DNA of 64,000 nucleotides from Stenotrophomonas sp. 24(2023) (GTDB lineage: Bacteria > Pseudomonadota > Gammaproteobacteria > Xanthomonadales > Xanthomonadaceae): NCBI RefSeq assembly GCF_030913365.1, contig NZ_CP133160.1, positions 3,758,001 to 3,822,000 on the forward strand. The letters are read 5' to 3'. The notes under the pieces were generated by a model. That model worked only from the letters and a program-made list of their open reading frames with translations. It ran no database searches and was not told the origin of the DNA. Positions 1 to 9,595 of the stretch are shown here, one piece after another; the first letter of the stretch is position 1, and each line of letters starts with the position of its first letter. The translations under genes were made by a program, and so were the position numbers.

Positions 1-2
1 AC

Positions 3-1475
<1,473 letters not shown>

Positions 1476-1487
1476 CGCGGGCCGGGC

Positions 1488-1523
1488 AAAGAGGAACGAG
1501 GAAGCTGATTCCCGTTCCTCTTT
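1488..1523 (+). terminator. Hairpin between guaB and guaA
   Basis: Inverted repeat AAAGAGGAACG (1488-1498) and CGTTCCTCTTT (1513-1523), extended inward by GGAA/TTCC, so the stem is about 15 bp with one bulged A and a 5-nt loop. No long T-run follows. It may be a partial terminator or attenuator in the guaBA transcript. Confidence 0.55.
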
Positions 1524-1585
1524 CTCTATCTGCTGTTGAAAAAGCATTCGAAGTTTCGTTTTCCCTACTGCATTGCCAGGGCGCC

Positions 1586-3151
1586 ATGACCAACATCCAT
1601 AACGACAAGATCCTGATCCTCGATTTCGGCGCGCAGTACACGCAGCTGATCGCCCGCCGCATCCGCGAGCTGGGCGTCTACTGCGAAATCTGGGCGTGGG
1701 ACCACAACCCGGCCGAGATCGCGGCGTTTGGCGCCAAGGGCATCATCCTGTCCGGTGGTCCGGAATCGACCACCGTGGCCGGTGCCCCGGCCGCACCGCA
1801 GGAAGTGTTCGACAGCGGCCTGCCGATCTTCGGCATCTGCTACGGCATGCAGACCCTGGCCGCGCAGCTGGGCGGCGCCACCGAAGCGGCCGACCAGCGC
1901 GAATTCGGCCATGCCGAAGTTAACGTCATCCACCCCGATGCACTGTTCAAGGGCCTGAGCGACCACGGCGGCGAGCCGAAGCTGAATGTCTGGATGAGCC
2001 ACGGCGACCACGTCTCCGTTGCACCGCCGGGCTTCACCATCACCGCCACCACCGACCGCATTCCGGTGGCCGCCATGGCCAACGAAGAAAAGCGCTGGTA
2101 CGGCGTGCAGTTCCACCCGGAAGTGACCCACACCCTGCAGGGCCAGGCGCTGCTGCGCCGCTTCGTGGTGGACGTGTGCGGCTGCCAGACCCTGTGGACC
2201 GCCGCCAACATCATCGACGACCAGATCGCCCGCGTGCGCGAACAGGTGGGCGATGACGAAGTGATCCTGGGCCTGTCCGGCGGCGTCGATTCGTCCGTTG
2301 TGGCCGCGCTGCTGCACAAGGCCATCGGCGAGAAGCTGACCTGCGTGTTCGTGGATACCGGCCTGCTGCGCTGGCAGGAAGGCGACCAGGTGATGGCGAT
2401 GTTTGCCGAGCACATGGGCGTGAAGGTGGTGCGCGTGAATGCCGCCGACCGTTACTTTGCTGCGCTGGAAGGCGTGAGCGACCCGGAAGCCAAGCGCAAG
2501 ATCATCGGCAACCTGTTCGTTGAGATCTTCGACGAAGAGTCGAACAAGCTGAGCAACGCCAAGTGGCTGGCGCAGGGCACCATCTACCCGGACGTGATCG
2601 AGTCGGCCGGCAGCAAGACCGGCAAGGCGCATGTGATCAAGAGCCACCACAACGTGGGCGGCCTGCCGGAGCACATGAAGCTGGGCCTGGTGGAGCCGTT
2701 GCGCGAGCTGTTCAAGGACGAAGTGCGTCGCCTGGGTGTCGAGCTGGGCCTGCCGCGCACCATGGTCTACCGCCATCCGTTCCCGGGCCCGGGCCTGGGC
2801 GTGCGTATCCTGGGTGAAGTGAAGCCGGAATACGCCGAGCTGCTGGCCAAGGCCGATGCGATCTTCATCGATGAGCTGCGCAAGGCGGACCTGTACGACA
2901 AGACCAGCCAGGCGTTTGCCGTGTTCCTGCCGGTGAAGTCGGTGGGTGTGGTGGGCGACGCGCGGGCGTATGAGTGGGTGATTGCGCTGCGGGCCGTGGA
3001 GACGATCGACTTCATGACCGCGCATTGGGCGCATCTGCCGTATGAGTTCCTGGGTACGGTGAGCAACCGGATCATCAATGAGTTGCGGGGGGTGTCGCGG
3101 GTTGTCTATGACATCTCGGGGAAGCCGCCGGCGACCATTGAGTGGGAATGA
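1586..3151 (+). CDS. guaA: GMP synthase (glutamine-hydrolysing)
   Basis: Converts XMP to GMP using ATP and ammonia from glutamine. The class I amidotransferase domain fills residues 1-200, with nucleophile Cys85 in GICYGMQ and His177/Glu179 in HPE. The ATP-pyrophosphatase P-loop SGGVDSS is near residues 231-237, followed by the C-terminal dimerisation domain ending ATIEWE. At 521 residues it is full length. Its 3' end is the apparent attachment site of the island that follows: the last 15 bases have a synonymous counterpart at 14774-14788. The last ~200 bp use more GAG, CGG, GCG and ATT codons than the rest of the gene, which may mean the 3' end was replaced. Confidence 0.98.
   Translation: MTNIHNDKILILDFGAQYTQLIARRIRELGVYCEIWAWDHNPAEIAAFGAKGIILSGGPESTTVAGAPAAPQEVFDSGLPIFGICYGMQTLAAQLGGATEAADQREFGHAEVNVIHPDALFKGLSDHGGEPKLNVWMSHGDHVSVAPPGFTITATTDRIPVAAMANEEKRWYGVQFHPEVTHTLQGQALLRRFVVDVCGCQTLWTAANIIDDQIARVREQVGDDEVILGLSGGVDSSVVAALLHKAIGEKLTCVFVDTGLLRWQEGDQVMAMFAEHMGVKVVRVNAADRYFAALEGVSDPEAKRKIIGNLFVEIFDEESNKLSNAKWLAQGTIYPDVIESAGSKTGKAHVIKSHHNVGGLPEHMKLGLVEPLRELFKDEVRRLGVELGLPRTMVYRHPFPGPGLGVRILGEVKPEYAELLAKADAIFIDELRKADLYDKTSQAFAVFLPVKSVGVVGDARAYEWVIALRAVETIDFMTAHWAHLPYEFLGTVSNRIINELRGVSRVVYDISGKPPATIEWE
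3137..3151 (+). repeat. Candidate attL core in guaA 3' end
   Basis: ATTGAGTGGGAATGA encodes I-E-W-E-stop of guaA. The sequence ATCGAATGGGAGTAA at 14774-14788 encodes the same residues and stop with four synonymous changes, and lies directly before a strong terminator. This fits a guaA 3' end displaced by integration. The two cores are not identical, which is atypical of a fresh integration. Confidence 0.6.
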
Positions 3152-3453
3152 CGGAGCGTCTTTCGGGGGCTATCGCCAGGTATCGGTAGAAGTTACGTAA
3201 CTTGTTGATCTTAAAAAGATAAGTTGCGTTTTCTATCGGTGGCTATCGCCGGCCAGCAGAACGGGTCGGCGACAGTACTGACGGTAAGCTCCCGAGGGTC
3301 GGATCCAGACCTTCCTGTTTACTATTGAGACCGAACCGGTCTTTGACGGTAAAAAACTCCTGAGGAAAGCTTGTTTCATGCGGCTTTCCGAGCATCAACG
3401 GGTCTCCAGGTCCCTGACGGTAAAAGCCGTCACGAACAGGAGGAACACCCTCA
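3152..3453 (+). other. Left end of island, integrase leader
   Basis: No credible gene. The stretch has three TGACGGTAA repeats (3279-3287, 3344-3352, 3415-3423) spaced 65 and 71 bp, several TATCG motifs in both orientations near 3168-3250, the palindrome GTTACGTAAC near 3190, and the dyad GACCG-AAC-CGGTC at 3329-3341. Such clustered short repeats next to a tyrosine integrase gene are typical of arm-type integrase or excisionase sites. Related TGACGGTA/CGACGGTAA motifs recur at the right end (14693-14713). Confidence 0.5.
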
Positions 3454-3585
3454 ATGCTCACCGACACTACACTGCGCAATCTCAAGCCTAAGTCCAAGAT
3501 TTATAAGGTTTTTGACCGCGATGGCATGTGCGTGGCGGTATCGCCCGTCGGTACCATCACCTTCCGCTACGACTGGCCCGCTTGA
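3454..3585 (+). pseudogene. Truncated tyrosine integrase (N-terminal 43 codons)
   Basis: A good ribosome site (AGGAGG at about 3438-3443) precedes ATG at 3454. The reading MLTDTTLRNLKPKSKIYK continues to TFRYD, then runs into unrelated sequence and stops at 3585. This start is characteristic of P4/Tn4371-type integrases with an N-terminal DUF4102 arm-binding domain, normally about 400 residues. The catalytic core (Arg, His, Arg, Tyr) is missing entirely. The break falls near 3570, where the sequence becomes the distal half of trbI in another frame. It cannot support integration or excision by itself. It is too short for most gene callers but clearly marks the element. Confidence 0.8.
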
Positions 3586-4512
3586 AGGAGGCCGAGGAAG
3601 CGGCTGCATCGTCGGTATTTTTCCGCACCGGCACCCAGCAAGCCGCACCGGTGGCGCAGTCGCAGGTGGCCGCCGCGCCGGGCTTCGCCGCCAATGTGGC
3701 CTTCGACCCGATGGCGGCCGGGCCGGCTTCGACGGCGGCCCAGCCTACCGACCCGACGGCCGTGCAGCACAGGCAAGACCAGAAAGAGGCGTTCCAGCAA
3801 GCTGGAACCACGGAAACCCGTAATTCCAGCAAGCCGGAACCACGGAAACCCGTAATTCCAGCAAGCCGGAACCACGGAAACCCGTAATTCCGGCAACCTG
3901 CAAATGCCCGCATCGCCGTATCAGGTGATGGCCGGAACGGTGGTCGCCGGGGCGCTGGTCACAGGCATCAAGTCGGACTTGCCCGGCGACGTGATCGCCA
4001 CAGTGACGGAGCCGGTCTATGACACGGCCACCGGGCGCTTCCTGCTGATTCCGCAGGGTTCGCGCATCCTCGGCCGCTACAACAGCCAGGTCAGCTACGG
4101 GCAGAGCCGCGTTCAAGTCGCCTGGAACCGGATCATCCTGCCCGACACGTCCTCGCTCAGGCTCGACAACCTGGCCGGCACTGACCCGGCCGGCTACGCC
4201 GGGCTGGAGGATGGCGTCGATTGGCATTGGGATCGCATCTTTGCCGGTGCGGTGCTGACCACGCTGCTGGGCGTCGGCGCCGAACTGGCCGCGCCGGAGA
4301 ACCGCCAGAACGGTGATCGTGTCATCATCGCCGGGCGCGACAGCGCGCAGGACGGCATCAATCAGGTCGACCAGGAGATGACCCGGCGCAACCTCAACAT
4401 TCAGCCCACCCTGACGGAGCGACCGGGCCTGCCGGTGCGCATCATCGTCAATCGGGATCTGGTGCTGCGGCCGTACCAGCCGCTGTTCTTCAATCGGGGG
4501 ACTTCGCGATGA
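3570..4512 (+). pseudogene. trbI: TrbI/VirB10-like conjugation protein, 5'-truncated and frameshifted
   Basis: TrbI is the VirB10-type channel protein of mating-pair formation systems. Codons from about 3570 read RLARLKEAEEAAASSVFF in one frame. After 3823 the frame is lost, and the remainder, from MPASPYQVMAGTVV at 3904 to FFNRGTSR, is an intact C-terminal TrbI domain in the next frame. The cause is three copies of a 32-bp unit (3792-3887). With one copy the frames join exactly as QQAGTTETRNSGNLQMPASP. The N-terminal cytoplasmic and membrane part is also gone, lost in the deletion that joined this gene to the integrase start. TrbI lies at the far end of trb operons in Tn4371-type elements, so most of an ICE has been removed. 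Confidence 0.85.
3792..3887 (+). repeat. Three tandem copies of a 32-bp unit inside trbI
   Basis: Units at 3792-3823, 3824-3855 and 3856-3887 are identical except for T at 3803 in the first copy and C in the others. The unit starts TTCCAGCAAGCCGGAACCAC. Two extra units add 64 bp, which shifts the frame by +1. Copy numbers of 1, 4 or 7 would keep the frame open. Confidence 0.95.
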
Positions 4513-4730
4513 GCACGACCAAGAAGCTACGGCTCGGGCCGCTGCCCAAGACCGAGAGCATCAAGCTGACCTTCGCCTGCCCGGCCAGCCTGAAAGCCGA
4601 CCTCGATCGCTACGCCGCGCTACACGCGCAGGCGTATGGCGAGGCGGTTGATGCGGTAACGCTGATCCCGCACATGCTGGAGGCGTTCATCGCCGGCGAC
4701 CGGGGATTCAAAAAACTGCCGGGCAAGTGA
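4509..4730 (+). CDS. DUF2274 protein, trb-operon tail gene
   Basis: Small 73-residue protein with the DUF2274 pattern RLGPLPKTESIKLTF and ASLKADLDRYA. Its start overlaps the stop of the trbI remnant by 4 bp (ATGA). Genes of this family commonly follow trbI in Tn4371-like integrative elements and may encode a small DNA-binding or accessory protein. The function is unknown. With the rest of the conjugation operon gone it is probably a passenger. It is intact and keeps the composition of the element. Confidence 0.8.
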   Translation: MSTTKKLRLGPLPKTESIKLTFACPASLKADLDRYAALHAQAYGEAVDAVTLIPHMLEAFIAGDRGFKKLPGK

Positions 4731-4788
4731 AGCCTGGCGAGGGTAGGGAAGGCGCGTCTTGAAGTCGACGATGATTATCACATACAGA

Positions 4789-4794
4789 TACAAT
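4789..4794 (+). promoter_or_regulatory. Possible -10 element of the defence operon
   Basis: The 92-bp gap between the DUF2274 gene and the regulator is AT-richer than its surroundings and has TACAAT at 4789-4794, 29 bases before the start codon. No convincing -35 hexamer lies at the right distance, so this is a weak call. Any promoter for the seven-gene run should lie in this gap. Confidence 0.3.
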
Positions 4795-4822
4795 AGTCCG
4801 GAAGCATATCTCGGGACTCGTC

Positions 4823-5146
4823 ATGAAACGGTGCATCGTCGGCATTCAGCGACCAGATGGCGCGCATTCTCATCGATCGAGGGATGAGACGCCGCAGATT
4901 TGGTTCAGTTCGTTGGCGTCGCTTGCTGCCGTGCTCTCAGATGACAACCGGCGCTTGCTACGCCTAATCCACGAGAAGCAGCCGAAGTCACTAACAGAAT
5001 TGGCTGAGCTCAGCGGTCGAAAGGTCCCGAATTTGTCCCGTACCTTGCGTCTGATGGCGGATTACGGTTTGGTCTCGCTGCAACGCAATGTCCGGGATGT
5101 CCAACCGACTGCACTGGCGACTGAGTTCGTGGTCGTGTTGGATTGA
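4823..5146 (+). CDS. Winged-helix regulator, COG4190/HVO_A0114-like
   Basis: A 107-residue protein with a helix-turn-helix at about residues 50-85 (SLTELAELSGRKVPNLSRTL) followed by a wing (YGLVSLQR). This is the MarR-like fold of the COG4190 family. It is the first gene of the defence run and its stop lies at or inside the start region of the Mrr-like gene, so the two are translationally linked. By position it is probably an autorepressor or switch controlling the restriction genes, as controller proteins do in other restriction systems. The target site is not identified. Codon use is less GC-rich than in flanking housekeeping genes. Confidence 0.7.
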   Translation: MKRCIVGIQRPDGAHSHRSRDETPQIWFSSLASLAAVLSDDNRRLLRLIHEKQPKSLTELAELSGRKVPNLSRTLRLMADYGLVSLQRNVRDVQPTALATEFVVVLD

Positions 5147-5172
5147 TGGGTATGAACATGAGAGGGAACACG

Positions 5173-6165
5173 ATGGCCAGGATGTGGATGGTGCGTGGCG
5201 AAGGCGGCAGCCTGTACGACGCTTTTCGGGAACGCGGCGTGGCTGCCGTGGGCTGGAACCAGCTGGCGGCTCATGCCAAGCCTGGTGTCGGGCGCAAACA
5301 GTTGATCGCCCTGTACCAATCCGCCGAGCCCCTGGCAAAACAAGGCACTGTGGTTTCGGGCGCATCCCAGGTCTGGCGCTTCGTTAACGACATCCAAGAG
5401 GGCGACTGGGTCATCACCTATTCGCCCGCCAATCGCTTGTACTCAATCGGCAATGTAGCTGGACCAGCCGAGCACCACCCCGAGTGGGCTGAGCAAGGCA
5501 TGCCCCTGGCGCGCAAGGTGCAGTGGCAAGCGCAGGAACTGCCACGCGACAACTTGGGCACGAGCAGCAAAAATAGCCTGGGTTCGACCCTGACCCTCTT
5601 CGAGGTACCGTCCAGCGCGGCAGCCGAAGTGCTGGCCGCACTGAAAGGTAAACCGGCGCCAGCAGTGGAAGAGGAGGCTGAGGAAGTCATTGCCGATCCA
5701 CTGGCCGACATCGAGTCTCAGGCACTGGAACGCATCAAGGATCGGGTCAACGAACTGGACTGGGATGACATGCAGCAGCTAGTTGCCGGCATCCTGCGTG
5801 CCATGGGCTACAAGACCCAGGTTTCGCCGCCTGGCTCCGACCGTGGGAAGGACATCGTGGCCTCGCCGGACGGCTTCGGCTTTGAACACCCGCGCATTGT
5901 CATAGAGGTCAAGCATCGCAAGGGACAGATGGGTAGCCAGGAAATCCGCAGCTTCCTCGGCGGCCGCCACAAGGATGATCGCGGGCTGTATGTCAGCACG
6001 GGCGGTTTCAGTAAGGACGCCCTGTACGAAGCTGATCGCGCCTCCATTCCGTTGGCGATGTGGACGCTGGACCACGTAGTACGGGCGCTGATTGAGCATT
6101 ACGACGGTACCGACGCAGAAACCAAACGGATCGTGCCGTTGAAACGGCTGTACTGGCCAGCCTAA
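5173..6165 (+). CDS. Mrr-like restriction endonuclease with N-terminal sensor-like domain
   Basis: The C-terminal half holds the Mrr catalytic core: Asp227 in GKDIV, Glu245 and Lys247 in IEVKHR, and Gln256 in SQEIRSF, the D-ExK-Q signature of Mrr_cat nucleases. The N-terminal ~110 residues (MARMWMVRGEGG, then VAAVGW and GDWVITY) match a family start that resembles PUA/EVE-type modules, which can read modified bases. A Glu/Ala-rich linker joins them near residues 160-180. I start at ATG 5173, behind GAGGGA; upstream TTG/ATG codons at 5143-5152 overlap the previous gene. It probably cleaves DNA carrying foreign modification (type IV activity). It sits 26 bp before hsdM, so it is co-expressed with the type I system. 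Confidence 0.8.
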   Translation: MARMWMVRGEGGSLYDAFRERGVAAVGWNQLAAHAKPGVGRKQLIALYQSAEPLAKQGTVVSGASQVWRFVNDIQEGDWVITYSPANRLYSIGNVAGPAEHHPEWAEQGMPLARKVQWQAQELPRDNLGTSSKNSLGSTLTLFEVPSSAAAEVLAALKGKPAPAVEEEAEEVIADPLADIESQALERIKDRVNELDWDDMQQLVAGILRAMGYKTQVSPPGSDRGKDIVASPDGFGFEHPRIVIEVKHRKGQMGSQEIRSFLGGRHKDDRGLYVSTGGFSKDALYEADRASIPLAMWTLDHVVRALIEHYDGTDAETKRIVPLKRLYWPA

Positions 6166-6191
6166 ATAAAAAAGAAGATGGTTCGATAAAA

Positions 6192-8321
6192 ATGAGCGTT
6201 AACTTTCAGCAACTCGCAAATTTCATCTGGTCGGTGGCCGACCTGCTGCGCGGACCTTACCGTCCGCCACAGTATGAGCGCGTCATGCTGCCGCTCACCG
6301 TGCTGCGCCGTTTCGATGCCGTGCTGGCGCCGAGCAAGGAGGCCGTGCTCAAGCGGTACGAGCAGCTCAAGGCGAAGAGCATCCCGAACATCGACGCCAT
6401 CCTCAACAGCCTGGCCAAGGATGAGGACGGCACCCCGCTGGGTTTTCACAACCACAGCCAGCTTGACTTCCAAAAGCTCAAGGGCGACCCGGATAACATC
6501 GGCCGCCACTTGGCCGACTACATCGCCGGCTTCTCAGAGAACGTCCGCAAGATCTTCGAGCGCTTCGAGTTCGACAAGGAGATCGAGAAGCTCGAAGAGT
6601 CCAACCGTCTCTACCAGGTGGTGTCCCAGTTCGCCGAGATCGACCTGCACCCCAAGCGGGTGGACAACATCACCATGGGGCTGGTGTTCGAAGACCTGAT
6701 CCGGCGCTTCAACGAAGCCGCCAACGAAACGGCGGGCGATCACTTCACCCCGCGCGAAGTGATCCAGCTCATGGTCAACCTGCTGCTGGAACCTGACACC
6801 AGCGTGCTCACCCAGGCCGGCGTCATCGTCACCATCTGCGACCCGGCTTGCGGTACGGGCGGCATGCTGGCCGAGGCGCAGAACTGGATTCGCGCCCACA
6901 ACGAGCAGGCCACGGTCAAGGTCTTCGGGCAGGACTACAACCCACGCTCCTATGCCGTGGCCGCCTCCGATCTCTTGATCAAAGGCCACAAGGACGGCCA
7001 GGTGGTGCTGGGCAACACCCTCACCGACGACCCCTTTCCGGAGCAGCACTTCGACTACCTGCTGGCCAACCCGCCCTTCGGCGTGGACTGGAAGGCTGAG
7101 AAGAAGGTCATCGACCGCTGGCCTAACTTCCGTGGCTACAGCGGCAAGCTGCCACGCATCAACGACGGCGCTCTGTTGTTCCTGCTCTACATGATGAGCA
7201 AGTTCCAGGACTACAAGCCTGGAAGCCGCGACAAGCCTGGCTCGCGAACGGCCGTCGTCTTCAATGGCTCGCCGCTGTTCACCGGCGGTGCGGGCAGCGG
7301 CGAGAGCGACATCCGCCGCTGGATCATCGGGCGTGACCAGCTGGAGGCCATCGTCGCTTTGCCCGAGCAGATGTTCTACAACACGGGTATCGGCACCTTC
7401 ATCTGGGTGGTCACCAATCGCAAGGCCGCGCACCGCAAGGGCAAGATCCAGCTCATCGACGCCCGCGAACGCTACACACCAATGAAGCGCAGCCTGGGCG
7501 ACAAGCGCCGCTACCTCGACCAGGCTGCGCTTGATGACGTCACCCGCGAACATGGCGCGCTGGAAGACAGCAAGACCAGCCGCGTCTTCGACAACGCCGA
7601 CTTCGGGTACCGCCGCATCACAGTGCTGCGCCCGCTGCGCCTGCGCTTCCAGATCACCGACGAGACGCGCGAGCGCTTCCTCAACGTCTACCCCGAGCTG
7701 TTCGACGCGCTGCAGACTGTGCAGGAAGACCTCGGCACCGAGCCGCTGCTGGACTGGAACCAGGCCTGGGACGCCGTGCAGCAGGTATTCAAGGCCCTGC
7801 CCGAAAGTATCGAAGGCTGGGCCAAGGGCGGCAAGGGCACCGCGCAAAAGAAGATCTTCCGCGACTGCTTCACCGTGGTCGATCCGGAGGCCGAGCCCGT
7901 CATCGACAAGCACCACAAGATCGAGCCGCTCGACTGTGCCGCTCTGTTCCCAGGGCAGACGCTCCCCGCCGACTTCGGCAAGGATGATCTGTACGAGTTG
8001 CTGGGCCTGCACGCCGACGGCAAGGGAAAACACATCGAGTACGAGCCTGACCCGGCGCTCAAGGATGCCGAGAACATCCCGTTGAAAGAGGGCATCGTCA
8101 GCTACGTGCTGCGCGAGGTGCGGACCTACGTGCCGGATGCCTGGATCGACCGTGCCACGCTGGACGAGCAGGACGGCGGCATCGGCAAGGTGGGCTACGA
8201 GATCAACTTCAACCGCGTGTTCTTCCAGTACCAGCCGCCACGCCCGCTGCATGAGATCGATGCGGAGCTTGCGGAAGTTGAGAAGCGGATTCTCGATTTG
8301 CTGCGGGAGGTCACGGAGTGA
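6192..8321 (+). CDS. hsdM: Type I restriction-modification DNA methyltransferase (M subunit)
   Basis: N6-adenine methyltransferase subunit that works with HsdS to methylate the host's recognition sites. The N-terminal HsdM helical domain begins MSVNFQQLANFIWSVADLL. The SAM-binding motif I is DPACGTGG at residues 217-224 and the catalytic motif IV is NPPF at residues 293-296. At 709 residues it is longer than classical EcoKI-type M subunits (~520) because of a C-terminal extension after about residue 480 that ends in a helical segment (RPLHEIDAELAEVEKRI) likely to contact HsdS. It overlaps the start of hsdS by 1-4 bp. Confidence 0.97.
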   Translation: MSVNFQQLANFIWSVADLLRGPYRPPQYERVMLPLTVLRRFDAVLAPSKEAVLKRYEQLKAKSIPNIDAILNSLAKDEDGTPLGFHNHSQLDFQKLKGDPDNIGRHLADYIAGFSENVRKIFERFEFDKEIEKLEESNRLYQVVSQFAEIDLHPKRVDNITMGLVFEDLIRRFNEAANETAGDHFTPREVIQLMVNLLLEPDTSVLTQAGVIVTICDPACGTGGMLAEAQNWIRAHNEQATVKVFGQDYNPRSYAVAASDLLIKGHKDGQVVLGNTLTDDPFPEQHFDYLLANPPFGVDWKAEKKVIDRWPNFRGYSGKLPRINDGALLFLLYMMSKFQDYKPGSRDKPGSRTAVVFNGSPLFTGGAGSGESDIRRWIIGRDQLEAIVALPEQMFYNTGIGTFIWVVTNRKAAHRKGKIQLIDARERYTPMKRSLGDKRRYLDQAALDDVTREHGALEDSKTSRVFDNADFGYRRITVLRPLRLRFQITDETRERFLNVYPELFDALQTVQEDLGTEPLLDWNQAWDAVQQVFKALPESIEGWAKGGKGTAQKKIFRDCFTVVDPEAEPVIDKHHKIEPLDCAALFPGQTLPADFGKDDLYELLGLHADGKGKHIEYEPDPALKDAENIPLKEGIVSYVLREVRTYVPDAWIDRATLDEQDGGIGKVGYEINFNRVFFQYQPPRPLHEIDAELAEVEKRILDLLREVTE

Positions 8322-9595
8322 TGCCGTCTGCTCCATTCCCTGATCGACGCCTGAAGTTCGCTGCAACGATCAACGACGAGGCGCTCTCAGAGTCGACCGA
8401 CTCTGATTTCGAGTTGGCTTACATCGACATCGGCAACGTCGATTCCCAAGGGCGAGTTCACGATGTCGTCAACTACCGCTTTGAGGATGCGCCCAGCCGG
8501 GCTCGTCGCATCGTGCGCGATGGTGATGTCATCATCTCGACGGTTCGCACCTACCTTCAAGCCATAGCGCCAATCGAAAATCCACCGGACAACTTGATTG
8601 TCTCGACAGGATTTGCCGTTGTCAGGCCATCGAACTTGCTCGACCAGCGATTCTGCAAGTACGCCCTTCGTGCAAGCCGATTTCTGTGGGAGGTCGAAAG
8701 CAGATCGACTGGCGTCAGTTATCCGGCAATCAACGCCTCTGATTTGGGCGACATCAGAGTGCGCTTGCCGGAATTGGATGTTCAGCGTCGTATTGCCCAC
8801 TACCTCGACCGCGAAACCGTCCGCATCGACGGACTGATCGGCGAGAAGGAGCGAATGCTGGCGCTACTGGAAGAAAAGCGCGCCGCCCTTATCAGCCGCG
8901 TCGTCACCCGCGGCCTCGACCCCAACGTCCCGCTCAAACCCTCCGGCCAGGAATGGCTGGGCGAGATTCCGGCGCATTGGGGTTTGCAACGTCTAAAGCA
9001 GCTTGCCGAGGTTCGAGGCGGATTGACACTGGGCAAGCAGTACTCCGGGGAATTGTTGGAGTACCCCTACCTACGTGTCGCAAACGTGCAGGATGGGTAC
9101 CTTAAGCTGGACGACGTACTGACAGTTGAGGTGCCCGGTTCAGAGGCTGCATCGAATCTTCTATTATATGGCGATGTATTGATGAACGAGGGAGGTGACA
9201 TCGACAAGCTCGGCAGGGGCTGTGTTTGGCGAGACGAGATTTCGCCTTGCCTCCATCAGAACCACGTCTTTGCTGTCAGGCCACATTCTGTTGATTCCGA
9301 TTGGCTCGCGCTTTGGACATCGACGATCCAGGCAAAGCGCTATTTCGAGAGCCGCGCTAAGCGGTCGACCAACCTTGCATCCATATCTGGATCGAACATC
9401 AAGGAGCTTCCAGTTCCCTTGCCACCGGTGAGCGAGCAGCTCGCAATCCAAAATTTCCTGGCAGTCAGGCATTCGCGGCTTGAGACGCTCCGCGGCGAAC
9501 TGCGAGACTCGCTGCGCCTGCTTATCGAACGCCGCGCGGCGCTGATCACGGCCGGAGTTACCGGTCAGATTCTGCTGGAGGAGCTAGGCGGATGA
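8318..9595 (+). CDS. hsdS: Type I restriction-modification specificity subunit
   Basis: Chooses the bipartite target sequence for the type I complex. The 425-residue protein has two variable target-recognition domains (about residues 5-160 and 230-395). Each is followed by a conserved helical repeat: LDRETVRIDGLIGEKERML with EEKRAALISRVVTRG in the centre, and LRLLIERRAALITAGVTG at the end. The variable domains use clearly more A/T-rich codons than the repeats, as expected if they were exchanged horizontally. Start is GTG at 8318 or ATG at 8321. It ends in a 4-bp overlap with the ATPase gene. The DNA target cannot be predicted from sequence alone. Confidence 0.96.
   Translation: MMPSAPFPDRRLKFAATINDEALSESTDSDFELAYIDIGNVDSQGRVHDVVNYRFEDAPSRARRIVRDGDVIISTVRTYLQAIAPIENPPDNLIVSTGFAVVRPSNLLDQRFCKYALRASRFLWEVESRSTGVSYPAINASDLGDIRVRLPELDVQRRIAHYLDRETVRIDGLIGEKERMLALLEEKRAALISRVVTRGLDPNVPLKPSGQEWLGEIPAHWGLQRLKQLAEVRGGLTLGKQYSGELLEYPYLRVANVQDGYLKLDDVLTVEVPGSEAASNLLLYGDVLMNEGGDIDKLGRGCVWRDEISPCLHQNHVFAVRPHSVDSDWLALWTSTIQAKRYFESRAKRSTNLASISGSNIKELPVPLPPVSEQLAIQNFLAVRHSRLETLRGELRDSLRLLIERRAALITAGVTGQILLEELGG

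Noticed and set aside
1565..3034. 489-codon open frame antisense to guaA
   Set aside because: Mirror frame of a highly conserved GC-rich gene; the translation is rich in His/Gln/Arg/Ala and resembles no family.
3792..3887. Repeat array considered as CRISPR
   Set aside because: Units are directly abutting without spacers and lie in trbI coding sequence.
6534..8366. 610-codon open frame antisense to hsdM
   Set aside because: Shadow of hsdM caused by third-position GC bias; no ribosome site or recognisable domain.
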